From: Brachynemurus nebulosus
Lineage: Eukaryota > Arthropoda > Insecta > Neuroptera > Myrmeleontidae
NCBI GenBank assembly: GCA_035578155.1
Contig: JAPWDM010000005.1
Coordinates: 44,218,454 to 44,282,453 of the forward strand
Direction: 5' to 3'
Length of the DNA stretch: 64,000 nucleotides
Translations under genes and position numbers: made by a program
Notes under the pieces: model-generated
Databases searched by the model: none
What the model saw: the letters and a program-made list of their open reading frames with translations, nothing else
Told to the model about the DNA's origin: nothing
Shown here: one piece after another, positions 23,460 to 35,020 of the stretch
Layout of the letters: each line of letters starts with the position of its first letter
Position numbering within the stretch: position 1 is the first letter of the stretch

Positions 23460-23787
23460 GTTTATTTAAATATACATACAGTGTGTTTGCCTAAATCAAG
23501 TTAGTTTTAAATGATTAAAATAAAATACCCATAATAATAGATCTTGCTCGAACAGCGGCAATGATAAAGTTATATAATTTTATAATAAAATCATTTTCGT
23601 AGGTCGAGAGAAATTTAGCGAGGCCTAAATCAGAATCAGGATCTTCAGGTACAAATGCATGAATATATTTACGTCTTTCCATATTAAAAGCAGGACAAAT
23701 AAATAAAAAATGATTTACTGTTTCAAAGGTATTTAAATTACATACTTGACAGTTTTCGCGAAAATTTATTTTATTTTATGCGATACC
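22731..23787 (-). mobile_element. 5'-truncated LINE with 17-bp target duplication
   Basis: The direct repeat CTGTTTTGGGTATAAGT flanks it exactly at 22714-22730 and 23788-23804. On the minus strand it holds the end of ORF2 (23515-23777), a 35-nt A run (23424-23458 on the plus strand is T35), a long AT-rich 3' region, AATAAAG, and finally an (ATT)n tail at 22731-22751. Only the 3' end is present, as expected for target-primed reverse transcription that stopped early. The internal A run may mark an older tail or a second insertion. Confidence 0.85.
23515..23777 (-). pseudogene. LINE ORF2 C-terminal tail
   Basis: The minus-strand frame ends at a stop at 23515-23517 and begins abruptly near the 5' truncation. 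It reads NCQVCNLNTFETVNHFLFICP then AFNMERRKYIHAF and ends FIIAAVRARSIIMGILF. This is the C-x2-C...H-x4-C tail of an insect non-LTR reverse transcriptase, with all four metal ligands kept. It is homologous in position and motif to the remnant at 700-1137 but too different to be a recent copy. The catalytic domains are missing, so it is not functional alone. It was previously easy to miss because it lacks an early Met. Confidence 0.8.
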
Positions 23788-23975
23788 CTGTTTTGGGTAT
23801 AAGTGTAGCTATTTTACTTTTCAGTACTTACCAAACTTAATTAAACGCCTCAAGCTTTTATAAATTATGTTGCATATTGCTTCAAACTTCACTCAGTGGT
23901 TATTTCATTTTTTTAACCTATTTTTAAATAAAAGCTTTTTCTTAAAAAACATTTTTTTTACTTTATTTTATTTTC

Positions 23976-24461
23976 TACTCTTTAGTCTGATTACAATTAA
24001 TTTAAAAAAAAAAATAAAGAAGTAATTTTTTACCTATATTTTAATCGCTTAATTTACCCTAATCAGACATAACTATGGAAACAAAAAATTGCAATGTAAA
24101 ATCAATGGACAATATTTGACAATTCGAAATGTCAAAAAGTTGCATAGGACTAAAAATCAACAATTTTGGTTTAGAGCAATTTAGGGAAAAACTAATTATA
24201 CAATATTGCATTGTCATCAAGGTTAGACACGTACGGAAAATTTGAAACCTCTAGCTCAATTAGAACCTGTCTAAATTTTGATTCCAAGATTTGATCTAAA
24301 CCAACATACTAACATAGCAAGTTAAATAAAAGCTTTTAAAAAATGTTTTTGTCAAAAGGAGAATTGAACTCGGGATCCTCTGGTCGTGGTTCGAAGTAGT
24401 CCCAAGTCACTGGATCACTTTTTCCACTGATGTACTAGTCCTTCAACAGTCCTTAAATGCA
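23976..24461. other. Non-coding stretch with tRNA-like trace
   Basis: No gene supported. On the minus strand about 24365-24425 shows a B-box-like GAGTTCAATTC preceded about 45 nt upstream by an A-box-like TGATCCAGTGACTTGG, the spacing of a tRNA or SINE head, but the stems do not pair well. Confidence 0.3.
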
Positions 24462-24463
24462 TA

Positions 24464-24867
24464 TGAATCGGACCATGCAAAAAGGGCTTCAGTTCATTTG
24501 TTCCGTAATTTCAGTTTGAATATGAAACTTGATCTAAGAAGGTAGATACACATTTCTATGCGAAATAATAATGTAAATAATAACGTAATAAAAAATCATA
24601 ATAACGTAATAAAAAATCATGTAAATCAATAAAACACTTTTCCATGCAAAAAGGGCTTCAGCTCAACAAATATTATAATTTTTTTTTTTGACAAACATTG
24701 TACAAGAACAGTAATATAGGTAATTCATATGAGTGGTGACAACATTAGGTACCATACAAAAAAAAATTGTTATTGTATTATTAAAATCTTATGGCACAGA
24801 CAGTTTTTTGTGCTTTTCTCAAAAACATTTATTTAGGACTGAAGCCCTTTTTGCATGGACCGATTCA
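24464..24867. mobile_element. TA-flanked MITE, 404 bp
   Basis: TA dinucleotides bound 30-bp terminal inverted repeats (24464-24493 and 24838-24867) that differ at one position. The TIR core CCATGCAAAAAGGGCTTCAG occurs a third time internally at 24642-24661. It is non-coding. The TA target suggests a Tc1/mariner-type transposase. Confidence 0.75.
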
Positions 24868-24869
24868 TA

Positions 24870-26666
24870 TTTGCGTCTATCACCGTACTAATACTTTTCC
24901 CCTTTCTTAAGTCACGCGAGTGAAAATCATATTGAACTTGCTTACAATTAGCACCCCCTGTATAAAAGTATACACACTTTAGGATTTCAGAATACTTCTT
25001 GATTCACTACTGGAGCAAATTTTCACCATATATTCTGGTTGCTGGTTAAGTGATATATAGTTAAGTATATTTGCGGCGTTTGTCGGCGAACAAATTGAAT
25101 GCATCATCGGGGTACAGTTACCACGTACCCAGCACATCCACCATCACCACAATGGCCGCCCAACTAGACCAACTACCCGTCACTCATCAGTAGCCCCACC
25201 ACCCAACTCATTCTCTCGTTCGTACTAACCAATGATATACATTTTGTATTACAACACAACCAACTAGGTAGGTACTGGTTGGTGTTGAACATTTGGAGAG
25301 GATACAAGCTGATGTAAAGAGATAAAATTGTTCTAACAAGGATCAGGCTACACGAGGATATGAGCTATGAGTAGGATATTTGTATGTATAACATTTTACA
25401 TATAATTTAGTAGTACTGAGTAGATAGTAGGTACTGTAGCAGGCACTAAATGAGTGGCCTGTAAAAACAAACATGGCAATGGGGTATTAGAGAGTGGAGC
25501 AAAGTGAAGTACGTACGTACATGTAAGTCTAAATGAGAAAAAGGAATGAATAGAGGCCGATCCATCTATATATATAGCTCTAACTCTTTAGTTGAGTGTA
25601 TCAAACATTAATTGTACCGTAGGGGCAAAAAAATATGTTCAAAAAGATCAGAAAAGGTAAATTTTTGATTTGACGAGGGTGACTACGAAATTAATCCTCT
25701 TCTTTGATTATTGTCTGAGACTCTATTTGAATGGAAAAGTATGATAATGAGACTAACATTCAAGAATATGCGGTTTTTATCAGAACTGTGGTTTTAGGGC
25801 TTAAGGAATTTGGAAAACCATAAGACACCGAGATTTACTGGGGTTTAAGTCATGAGACTAGAATCAAAGTAAGTCAGACTTTATTTATGAAAATCAATAA
25901 AACTTTTTTTATAAGTCGCCCGACAAGGAAATTTGTGTTTTTTTTTCTATCTTCTTTACCAGTGTTAAAAAGTTTTTGAAATTTTGCAGCACGGGAATTT
26001 TAATAGTAAACTTTTCATCAGCAATCAATCGTTTTTCAATGACGTCATAGTGGTTGGGAGGTGACTTAGAATACGAAATTTCCAACTTGGGGGGATTTGA
26101 TAAAATACTCGGAATTTATCCGCGGCTTGGTATTTAAAATTATGACATTATAATATCAAATTAATACGTATAGAGTATACTTATACCGTGTTATCACTGA
26201 GAGGTTCAAATTTAAAAAAAATTGGCCTCCAGCTTAATTCATACGTGCTTTATTTCCATTTAAATTTCATTCTTACCAAGGGGCCAAACTACTGTTTAAT
26301 AGTAAGCATCCCGACTGTAATCAGAATTTTACGTCATCAGACTTGGCAGAGAGGGGGAAGGTTATATACGTATTTAGAGTTTATGTTGGTTTGTGTAAGG
26401 CAGTGGATGTTTGTGTGTGTTAATGCTCTGTATGTATGCAGCGGTGGTCCGAGGTGGGAATGCATACGTATAGTCGAACAACCCTATGCATGTACCTGCT
26501 ACTAATAATGTAACAATGAACAGCCACCACTGTGGCCACAACTTAACAATGCAAGTGTTCGCTTGAAGAGTCGATGGACGACTAACCAGTTAGCAGTATA
26601 AATTGCTACTTATTGCAACTTTCGAATCACACTTTTTGGTACGTAGGCTTGATCTGTCTCATTCTT
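24870..26666. other. Non-coding stretch
   Basis: No gene supported. The open frame around 26188-26505 has no recognisable domain, no splice context and average base composition; I treat it as chance. Confidence 0.4.
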
Positions 26667-27124
26667 AAGCCGGTTCTACACGATGCTACGAACGTTCCTT
26701 CCAACGTTCGATCGAACGTTTGAGGCAATTAAGTTCGATAGTTGGTGTGACGAATGTATCTGCTACACGGTGAATCGAATGTTTGATCCAATACGAATGA
26801 TGATGTGTTGGTACTCAGTGGACGAGGCTGTTATCTGTCTTATGTGATCTCTAATGTTATACACTGATGTTGTCTCTCTTCACATGAACGAGTCGTGCAG
26901 CTGCTGAGTCGAACCAACCAACGCAACCAACATTGACCTTCAAACGTTCGAAGCAGCCCTTTGACTCGGTGCAAGAATACCGACATCGAGCGGGACATGG
27001 CCAAATGCGAATGTTTGACGCTCGACATTGGACACTCGTAGGTTCGAACAACGGCCACACGATGCGATGAACCATCCAACGTCCAATGTTGGAAGGTGTT
27101 CGTAGCATCGTGTAGAACCCGCTT
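26667..27124. mobile_element. 458-bp TIR element, copy 2 (inverted)
   Basis: This is a reverse-complement copy of 5744-6201, equal in length and closely matching throughout, with ends AAGCCGGTTCTACACGATGC and GCATCGTGTAGAACCCGCTT. The conserved length and ends show two transposed copies of one family. Multiple overlapping open frames shared with copy 1 are by-products of the repeat. Confidence 0.85.
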
Positions 27125-28540
27125 TACTAAAAAAACCACTGTTTACATTCTAAAATTTCTTTCAATAGTTGTTTTAGATTGTGTTAAACGCACAAACATA
27201 TAGTGCTGCTCTGTAACCTCAAATTTATAATTATTTCTTGGAATACTTGGTGACTGTTTACGGAACACCAGTGTTCCGTGGAACACAATTTGGGAAATAC
27301 TAGTCGAAACGCTAAATTTTTCAGCTTAGGATAATTTATTCTGTCGTTTACAGTCGATTGAACTACATTGTATATTAATTCAAACAAAGTTATATTTAAC
27401 GATGCGGACCAGACGCTGAATAGAGCGCGTTGTTTGACGTTAAAACAAACATCCCCGACAGACCCGACAAACCCCGACAGCACAATTGTACAAGAACACA
27501 AATAAATTATGTGCGCTAGACTGTACAGACCTATAGACTAATATTACTCTGTATACATATAAATTTCGTTTCAATAATCTAACATTTGTCAACATATTTG
27601 ATTACGTTTACATAATTAACCTTCTGATAGATCAAATACATCTCTCCTCGCCTCTGCATTTCAAATCCAATTGAAAATATACCTAAGTGTAAAAATATTG
27701 ATCGTGTTATGAATAATTTATAACAAATTGTATTCAAGAGTTAACAGAATAGCTATGTTAAAATTGAAGAATTGCTGTACTGTGAAATGTCAACAAATTT
27801 GTTAAATACAATTGGATCGTTTTTTATGCGGGTGGATAGGAATCGCACAAAAAACATATCCAAAAACTTCATAAATAGCTATAAAAAGTATAGTTCTCTT
27901 CAGATGGTAAAAAAACCATAGCAAATAAATAGCTTAAAATGTTTAAAACCTTACGATTTCCTTAGAAGTTGTTTTTTTAAACAACATAAAGCATTAGTTT
28001 ACACATACAAACATTTTATTTTTATAACATCATAAAAATTTCGATAAATATATTTGTAAAAAACTTAATGATGCAAAAACTTATATTCTTTTGCAATGTA
28101 CTAATTTGGTGCTTAAAAACCATCAAAAATTCATTTATTCAAAGTAAATTTTTATAATTAATGTTTAGGTTTCTTATTAACTTTCTATTGGAAGTTATTG
28201 TAATGGGTCCGATTTTATGAATCGCTAATTTAGACATATCTCCACGTTTTAAGGTCACTAGAATCCGAATTCTTCGTTTTTAGCGTGATGTCTGTGTATG
28301 CGCTCGTTAGTTCGTTCGTTCGTGAATTTTCTCTCGTGTCACATATCTCGAGAACAAATAATGATGTCGACTCCAGATTAATTTCATTAGATGAGTAATT
28401 AAAAAATAAAGACCGGATAAAGTTTTCAGCAAATTCGGATTAGTGTTTTGTTTTTTATAACAAAAAAACGAAATTAAAAACTTTTTGTGAAAAATTTTTC
28501 CTCTTTCATATCTTAAAAATAAATGATGAAATAATTTGTT
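27125..28540. other. Non-coding stretch with decayed repeat ends
   Basis: No gene supported. GAACACCAGTGTTCCGTGG near 27265 resembles a hAT end. TTTTTTATGCGGG near 27821 resembles the solitary end at 20550. Confidence 0.4.
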
Positions 28541-28640
28541 TGAGGAGGGATGGAGTCCCCCACGGGATACACGGGGCTAAGCCCTCCAGTGGGGTTCAAG
28601 GGGCAAAGCCCCTGTCGGGGGTTCGGGGGGAGAAACCCTT
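28541..28640. repeat. GC-rich cluster of short hairpins
   Basis: In AT-rich surroundings this block alternates GGGG and CCCC words separated by A/T triplets: GGGGCTAAGCCCT, GGGGCAAAGCCCC, GTCGGGGGTTCGGGGGGAG, AAACCCTTG. Each can form a small stem. The style resembles GGGGCAAAGCCCC strings seen in some bacterial and viral genomes, but nothing here proves foreign origin. Upstream 28200-28540 contains no gene. Confidence 0.7.
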
Positions 28641-29761
28641 GAAATGAAAAAAATTATTTATATACAGTAGTCTCTAGTCTTTAAGGGCATCCAATGGGAA
28701 GTTGACAGTGTGGGTAGACCCACACCCCAAATTCTTTTCTCTTGCTTCTGATTCATATTATGAACTTCAAGTTTGTTTTCTTAGAAAAACGGATAATCGC
28801 TTAAAAAAAGGTTCAGCTGTAGTGTGTTCCATTTCTGATGATTTTTTGCAGATAAAATGAAATAGACGGTACAATGTACATAGCTGTACTGAAAATAATG
28901 CTATATAAATAATGTGCATCTTCTGTGTTATCTTTTCTTTGTTTCATTTACAAATCAAGCTTCATGAAAGTGAATTGGCTTCAAGTGTTTGATTGAATAA
29001 GGATAATTACGGTGTTAGCTCCTCATTTTTGGTGTTATAACGACGAAATATTTTTAGAAATAGGACTAATTCGACAGTTTTATCTCTTATAGTGGTCTTA
29101 GATGTCCAATTTTGATCCTGAAAATGTACAATTTGCTTCTAAATTTATCATTCTATCATTTTATTTATGGTTTTTATAGGACTGAATTTTTTTTAGTAAA
29201 ATTAGTGACGTCATAAAATTAAAAATTTTCTTTTGCTCAAATAGAACTTTATGGAAGTGATTTGAGTTGGCATGATCGGTTGAATCAGGGTCAATTCGGT
29301 GTGAATTCACTGTAAAAATAGTGAAATTCTTTTTTTTAGCAATACATTCGAAGTTCTGAATACTTAATGCCAAATTTATCTAGCAGGGGAGTAAAATTTC
29401 TGGAAAAGCCATACCTACCCCCACTTTAGTTTCGCGTTCGTTAATATTAAATTTTGTTTTACTCCAACTAAATAATGTCAGAGATTAAATTTTTTTTTTT
29501 GTTGTTTAGCACGTGTAAAATTTGATTTATTTATTTTTTTAGTGTATCTGTAAGCCATCTGTAAATTACATCTCGCAAAATTCGGCGATTTTTGACCCAC
29601 TTCCCCTATCATCACGCTGCATCACATTTTATCGAACACTCATTTAATATTACGGTAGGTTAATTTCGACCCCCCCCCCCCTCTCCAAGACCCGCGTCAT
29701 ACATATAAAGAAATGTTTTCTTTTTACTTATCAACTATAATTTGAAACGGATTTTTGTCAC
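28641..29761. other. Non-coding stretch
   Basis: No gene supported. An 8-bp hairpin GTGTGGGT/ACCCACAC lies near 28708-28725 and a C13 run near 29671. Confidence 0.4.
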
Positions 29762-29763
29762 TA

Positions 29764-30598
29764 CACAGAGAGAAAATTCATATAAAAATTACTGTGCTCA
29801 GCACTACAATCGACGTGTAACAGGCGAACATATTCAATTTTGTACGGTAAAAATATAAAAATTATAATTAATCATAGAAAATTTAAAGGATAGAATGTTC
29901 TTTCCGTAATATTAGCTCCGTAAAATTTGTAAAACAGCACAGTAAAAAGTTCCATTGCTGACAGTTTAATTGTTTTTCTTACAAAAATTTCCATGCTCTC
30001 TTAAAATAGAAGAAAAGTAGAAAAGAATAAAAGAAGTTAATAGTAGAAAGAAAGAAAGAGAAGGTATCAACGTTGTCACATAGCGAGGCAATCTGCAGAA
30101 AGTATTAACACAATCATATATGAAGGTCACATAGCAGGACTGGTGGTGTTGCAAGTAGCTGGTTAGCTGGTGTGGTGTCGTGTGATGTCGAAGCAGTGTT
30201 CATTAGAATGTCTTGACGGATGGTTATCGTTTAATCTTTAACTCATCATTTTGTTACTCCACTAACTTCAGTATTAGAATATATTGTTGCTAATCATTTT
30301 TGTATGGATCATAAATAATCAAAGGTCGGAAAAGATCGGGCATCTTCGAAGTTTTTACAGGTACAGCCGAAGCAACATAAGGTTGTGGGTCAGATGCGCA
30401 AATGAAAGAGTACGACAACAAGAATTAAACTATAACATATATGCATAAGAGTGTGATAGAAGTTGTGTTACCACATTAAATTTTACCAAGCTAGCACATA
30501 TTTTTTATTTTGGTCGTCGCTCGCGCACGCTTTATAAGAGAGCATGGTAATTTTTCTGAAATTTTATCTACAAAAATTATATGATTTTTCTCTCCGTG
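29764..30598. mobile_element. TA-flanked TIR element, 835 bp
   Basis: The ends CACAGAGAGAAAA and TTTTTCTCTCCGTG are inverted and bounded by TA on both sides. The first ~105 bp matches the arms of the foldback element at 30904-31119. The interior is non-coding AT-rich DNA. The relationship suggests this is a less rearranged member of the same family. Confidence 0.7.
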
Positions 30599-30903
30599 TA
30601 GGACTGACTACTTCCGGGCTATAGTTCACTTAGCCCGCCTCTGTAAATTCGTTGTTACGTAATTTCATTTTCAAGCATTTTCGAGTACATGTACGCTAGA
30701 ATTAAAATTTTGTAGTGGATGATTAGATAGACATGTTTAAATTAAAACTAATTCACTTTAAATATGATTGTATTAGACACCTAACATTTATTACACATGG
30801 AACTGAATAAACCGGCCATATAACATAACAGAGACGGTACGTACAGTACATATACTACATATGTATGGCAGACAGAAATATGTATGATAATATGAGATGA
30901 GTA

Positions 30904-31119
30904 CACGGAGAGAAAATTCCTATAAAAATTACTGTGCTCATACTACAATCGACGTGTAACAGGCGAACATATCCAATTTTTGTACGGTAAAATTATGAAA
31001 ATTATAGTTATATTATTGTAATTTTTATAATTTTACCGTACAAAAATTGGATATATTCGCCTGTTACACGTCGATTGTAGTATGAGCACAGTAATTTTTA
31101 TAGGAATTTTCTCTCCGTG
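30904..31119. mobile_element. Foldback element, two 100-bp arms
   Basis: Arms 30904-31003 and 31020-31119 are inverted copies with about two mismatches around a short AT loop. TA dinucleotides flank it at 30902-30903 and 31120-31121. Each arm corresponds to the left end of the 835-bp element 300 bp upstream, so the element is a left end joined to its own reverse complement. Confidence 0.9.
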
Positions 31120-31121
31120 TA

Positions 31122-32330
31122 TAAGCGGTACAACTCGGTGGTATAAGTGAATTTGTTTGTTTCTATTTGGCGTAGTAATTAAGTGGACTTCGTCATTTTG
31201 TGTACGTACATCTGATAGTCAGCCTAGGCAAGTAAAGAGCCTGGCTTACGTCACTTCAATGTTTAATTAATTTGAAATGGAACGGACGTGTTCGTGCAAC
31301 GGTGGATACGTCAAACGCTAATGAATTGTTATGTAGAGGTTTTTAGTTCGAGACTGCATACTGAATTGGTGGTTAAAGGATTCACGATTAATTAAGTGAT
31401 TTAAGTGTGCGATTATTTTTAGACGTTGCCTTAGTTGGTAAGTTAAGAGGAGGAATACCTTTCGACAGATGAAAATAAAGACAACCAAAGAAATTTGATT
31501 TTTATACTTTTTTTGCTTTAATATACATAAAAATGGTGGCTAAAAAAGTCTTTTATTGGAACGTGTCACTCCACAGCATATTTTTGGCAGCATACATAGC
31601 ACTCTCCCATGACGTACGCTCCCATTTAACAATTACCTCGTCACACAAGATGTGTATAATGGCACGCCTCTGTGTTTTAAAGCGAATATGTTTGAGTGTG
31701 TTAGTATATTGTTTACAATTTAGTTCTTGTGTGTCTTTCCTATTTTTTATCTGCTGTTACCTTGCGTTAAAAAAACAAAAAATGATAAAAATTTATGTAT
31801 TGAAGTTTTGTCATCTAAGTAATAGTTTGTAATAGTAAATCATGTAAATATATAAATCAGAAACATTGACGCCCATGACCTTTAACTTTCTCATTTAACA
31901 ATTTCTCCTCCAACGGCCCCAGTGGCTTGCGTAATGGAGGCTTCCTATTTATGTAGAATGTCGCAGAACCAAAAAATTTCAAAAAAGTAAAGTAAAGAGT
32001 TTTTTGAAAAAATGTATTACAAAAATCCTTTTGTTCGGTTATTGACATAAAAGTTTGACTCTCCTAGAAGGCAATAAATAATATAGACGGTCGGGGTGAG
32101 AAAAACGTGTTTGAAATTTCGGTATGTAATAATAAAAACGAAATTGGCCGAAACTAATTTTTTTGTCCCATTCCCGTCCATTCCGGAAGGGAGAGGTTGG
32201 AGTGAATCGCTGAAAAGGGAACTATATATAAGTATTTATGAATAACAGTAAAAAAAAAAAAAAAACACATTGAAAAGCACCATTCCGCTAAAATGTTACA
32301 AATAATCAAAATTTATAGTGATTTTTAAAC
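31122..32330. other. Non-coding stretch
   Basis: No gene supported. The open frame at 31533-31832 has a hydrophobic look but no recognisable domain and no coding-like composition. Confidence 0.4.
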
Positions 32331-32540
32331 ACTACGACTTTACTACTCAGTAGGCCATAGTCACTATGACCTTACTATCGAGTGGTCCATAATCACTATG
32401 CTTTTGCTGCAAAGTTGTCCATAATTACTATGACCTTACTACCCAGTGGTCCATAACCACCATGATCTTACTACTCAGTGGTTCACAATCACCATGACCT
32501 TGCTACCCAGTGGTTTAAAATCATTGTGATTTTACTACCC
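32331..32540. repeat. 32-bp minisatellite, about 6.5 copies
   Basis: Units start at 32356, 32388, 32420, 32452, 32484 and 32516, an exact 32-bp period, with partial units at both ends. Consensus words are CATAATCACTATG and ACCTTACTACCCAGTGGTC. Units differ at several positions, so the array is not very recent. Confidence 0.9.
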
Positions 32541-33063
32541 TGTACTAATTTCCTTGCACAAAATTGGTCGATTATTTTCTTTTAATAGGAAGAAGATATT
32601 TCGGATGTATTAAACTTACCGTAACTTGGGGTAAGATTGGCCCAAGTCTGGGAAAAAGACAGTTTGATCTACTATTGGTTAGCAAATACAGCTATCAACT
32701 TGGTTCTTGTGGTAAATGACAGGTAGCAGCACTGGCTATACTCGAATGCTAAGATTGATTTAATTCCATCTTTTGCCACTGCTCAGTGCTGCTCCAACTT
32801 CACCGTTACTTCTTCTGAATGTTTTGATGCAAACCAACTTTTGCTTACACATCCAGAACTACTTAAGATTTTTGATTGGTAAGTGTATAACAGCTTTCAT
32901 TTAATATATATTCAAAATATTTTAAGTTTGTTTTTTCTGATACTTACCTTGTTTATTTGTAAAATGTGATTTTGTAAGCTGGGGTAATTTTGGCCCAAGT
33001 ATTGGGGCAAGATTAGCCCAACCTGTTTTTTTTTTTTTAAATTTCCATTAAAAGAACAGTATA

Positions 33064-33187
33064 TTATGCAATAAGTGCGGGAAATTGTCGATTGCCCACG
33101 AGAGCGAAGTTGAGCGCACGATCGTAGTGAGTGCGTTCATTCGCTCAAGTAGGCAATCGACAATCCTGCACGAGTTGCATATATTAT
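33064..33187. repeat. Imperfect stem-loop repeat
   Basis: TATGCAATAAGTGCGGGAAA continuing to TTGTCGATTGCC at the left pairs with GGCAATCGACAA through TGCATATATTA at the right. The centre has GAGCGAAGTTGAGCGC. It is probably a small inverted-repeat element nested in 32619-33780. Confidence 0.65.
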
Positions 33188-33379
33188 TTTTTATTATTTT
33201 ACATACTTTTTTCCATTATTATTACTAATTTTTATTCCTTTTTAAAATAATATTATTGAGTGTTTGTCTTTTTTTTTGAATTAAAAAAAATTTAAATTAT
33301 TTTGTTGGTGGTTTCTATAGAAATAATTATGAAATATTTATTAAATGAAAAATCAGGAATTAAATGAAAAAAATTTACA

Positions 33380-33450
33380 AAATTACCGCCCTCAAAATTT
33401 GCCGCCCCGGGCAAATGCCCGGGTTGCCCGCCCTTGGAGCGGGCCCTGTC
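33380..33450. mobile_element. Decayed GC-rich hAT-like fragment
   Basis: CCGCCCTCAAAATTTGCCG and CCCGGGCAAATGCCCGGG, ending GGAGCGGGCCCTG, match the style and phrases of element A at 13881-14070. Only one end is evident. Confidence 0.5.
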
Positions 33451-33782
33451 CCTAACATATTGTACACTATCTACTTACGTACAACCACAATTAAAAATGT
33501 CGGACATTGTCCCAAATAATATTTGGCATTAATTACTATGACATTTTGTATTTGGGACAATGTTACCCCAAATAAAGGCAAGATTGTACCAAATTTTCAG
33601 AACATCTTAAAATAGAAATTAAATAAGTTCTGAGCTCTAATAACTAGTCAATGTATACTTTGAAATATGCAGAGTTCAATAGCTAATAGTAAGAGGAAGT
33701 TACCTAAATATATATGAGAAATATAAGGCAGTTTACGTAAAAAAACGCAACAAATGGGTCAATCTTACCCCAAGTTACGGTA

Positions 33783-35018
33783 CTGTTGAAAATTCTACTA
33801 TTCGAAATTACCTCGTTGTTTTGTTTTTGTATTCTTTTGTATTCTTCGTTACTTTTTGTTTTTAACTTCGAAAAAAGTTGAAAAGCGAAAATCTGTCTGC
33901 TACATAATGGCCTTAGGTCTAGCACAACATTTAATCGAAAACAGAAATTGATTTCTTTTAATCTTCACAAAAGGATAATGGTATCCGACAACTCTCTTCC
34001 TAACTCATTCTTTTTTTTTTGATGGTACATTCTTTTTTAGTTCCCAAAACTATTCGGTTGGCACGTCCCAATGTACGTACCGAAAATATTTCGTATTAAA
34101 TTCAATAATTTTGGTTGAACAATTTGTCTTGGTAATGTTTAAATACGTTTATTCACGAGCGTGTTTGTATAGCATACATATAATGTTCAACTTAGTTAAC
34201 GTCTGAAGCTGGCGTAAGCTAACGATAGCTAGAGGTATAAGCTGATTATATATGTTACAATGTTTTGTTATTACTAAGCATATAACAAGTTAACGCCGAG
34301 TAATTATCTTAAATAATGAGCAGTTATAATACATTGTAAAGTTCAAAGATTTTAATGCGGTTAAATATGAAAAAAATTAATTAAATAAAGGTATCGTCTA
34401 GTTTAAACTTTTTGGGAAATTAACTTTTTTTTGAAGAAATATGGAAAAAGTAACAAAAATAAGAACTCTTCACAAAAAAATTTGACTTTTGAGTAATTAG
34501 GATCTTTCACAATTTTCTGGATAAGTATAGGATATTTAACCATATTTTTGACAATTTATCATAAAAATAAAAAACTGGTATGGCATAGTAATGTGGGTGC
34601 GATTCGGAAGGTCCTATCGACTTCCCAGTAGGTATATAGTTAATTAGGCATGTAGTTAAGAGGATATGTACCTAGTTATGGGGAGAAAACCCTTTAGAAT
34701 TTTCAAAAAATTAAATTTTTTTATATATTTCGAAATTATATCTAATAAATGAAGAAAATATTGTTAAAAGAAAAATGGAAATATGAAATTATTGCTCACA
34801 GTAGGGAACTCTGAGGCAATGGTTGAGACCATATACCGCGAACCAGCGCGCTAGGCATCTGCGATGCTAGGAATGATAGCAATGTTTTCTTCACAGTACT
34901 TTTGTGTACCTATGCCATCACATACAATTTTATCGTATTGAAACTTTAAAGGTAATTATCTCTAAACTACATTTTAAAAACTGCTCACACTGTAGCTCGA
35001 AAAGTTATCGATTGACAT
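33783..35018. other. Non-coding stretch
   Basis: No gene or clear repeat recognised. Confidence 0.4.
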
Positions 35019-35020
35019 TA

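Larger units (their letters stand above)
22567..23975. mobile_element. Long-armed inverted-repeat element split by a LINE
   Basis: Arm 22567-22699 (133 bp) and arm 23844-23975 (132 bp) are inverted copies with about five differences. Removing the LINE insertion at 22731-23787 and one target copy restores an element of about 335 bp with 40% of its length in each arm. The family is unknown; no target duplication of the host element was identified. A lone copy could fold into a very stable hairpin. Confidence 0.8.
32619..33780. mobile_element. TA-flanked TIR element, 1162 bp
   Basis: The ends CCGTAACTTGGGGTAAGATT and AATCTTACCCCAAGTTACGG are exact inverted copies bounded by TA (32617-32618, 33781-33782). 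GGGGTAAGATTGGCCC-type words recur at 32628, 32981, 33004, about 33554 (inverted) and 33577. No transposase was recognised. Inside lie a stem-loop repeat (33064-33187) and a decayed GC-rich hAT-like fragment (33380-33450). Confidence 0.85.

Noticed and set aside
24365..24425. Possible minus-strand tRNA or SINE head
   Set aside because: A- and B-box-like words at plausible spacing, but acceptor and anticodon stems do not pair.
27245..27300. hAT-like end GAACACCAGTGTTCCGTGG, also a similar one near 46030
   Set aside because: No opposite end or target duplication could be paired, so no element is called.
27184..27501. 105-residue minus-strand frame
   Set aside because: It overlaps a decayed hAT-like end and has no recognisable domain.
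32331..32540. Short regular repeats resembling a CRISPR array
   Set aside because: The 32-bp units are directly adjacent with no spacers; it is a minisatellite.
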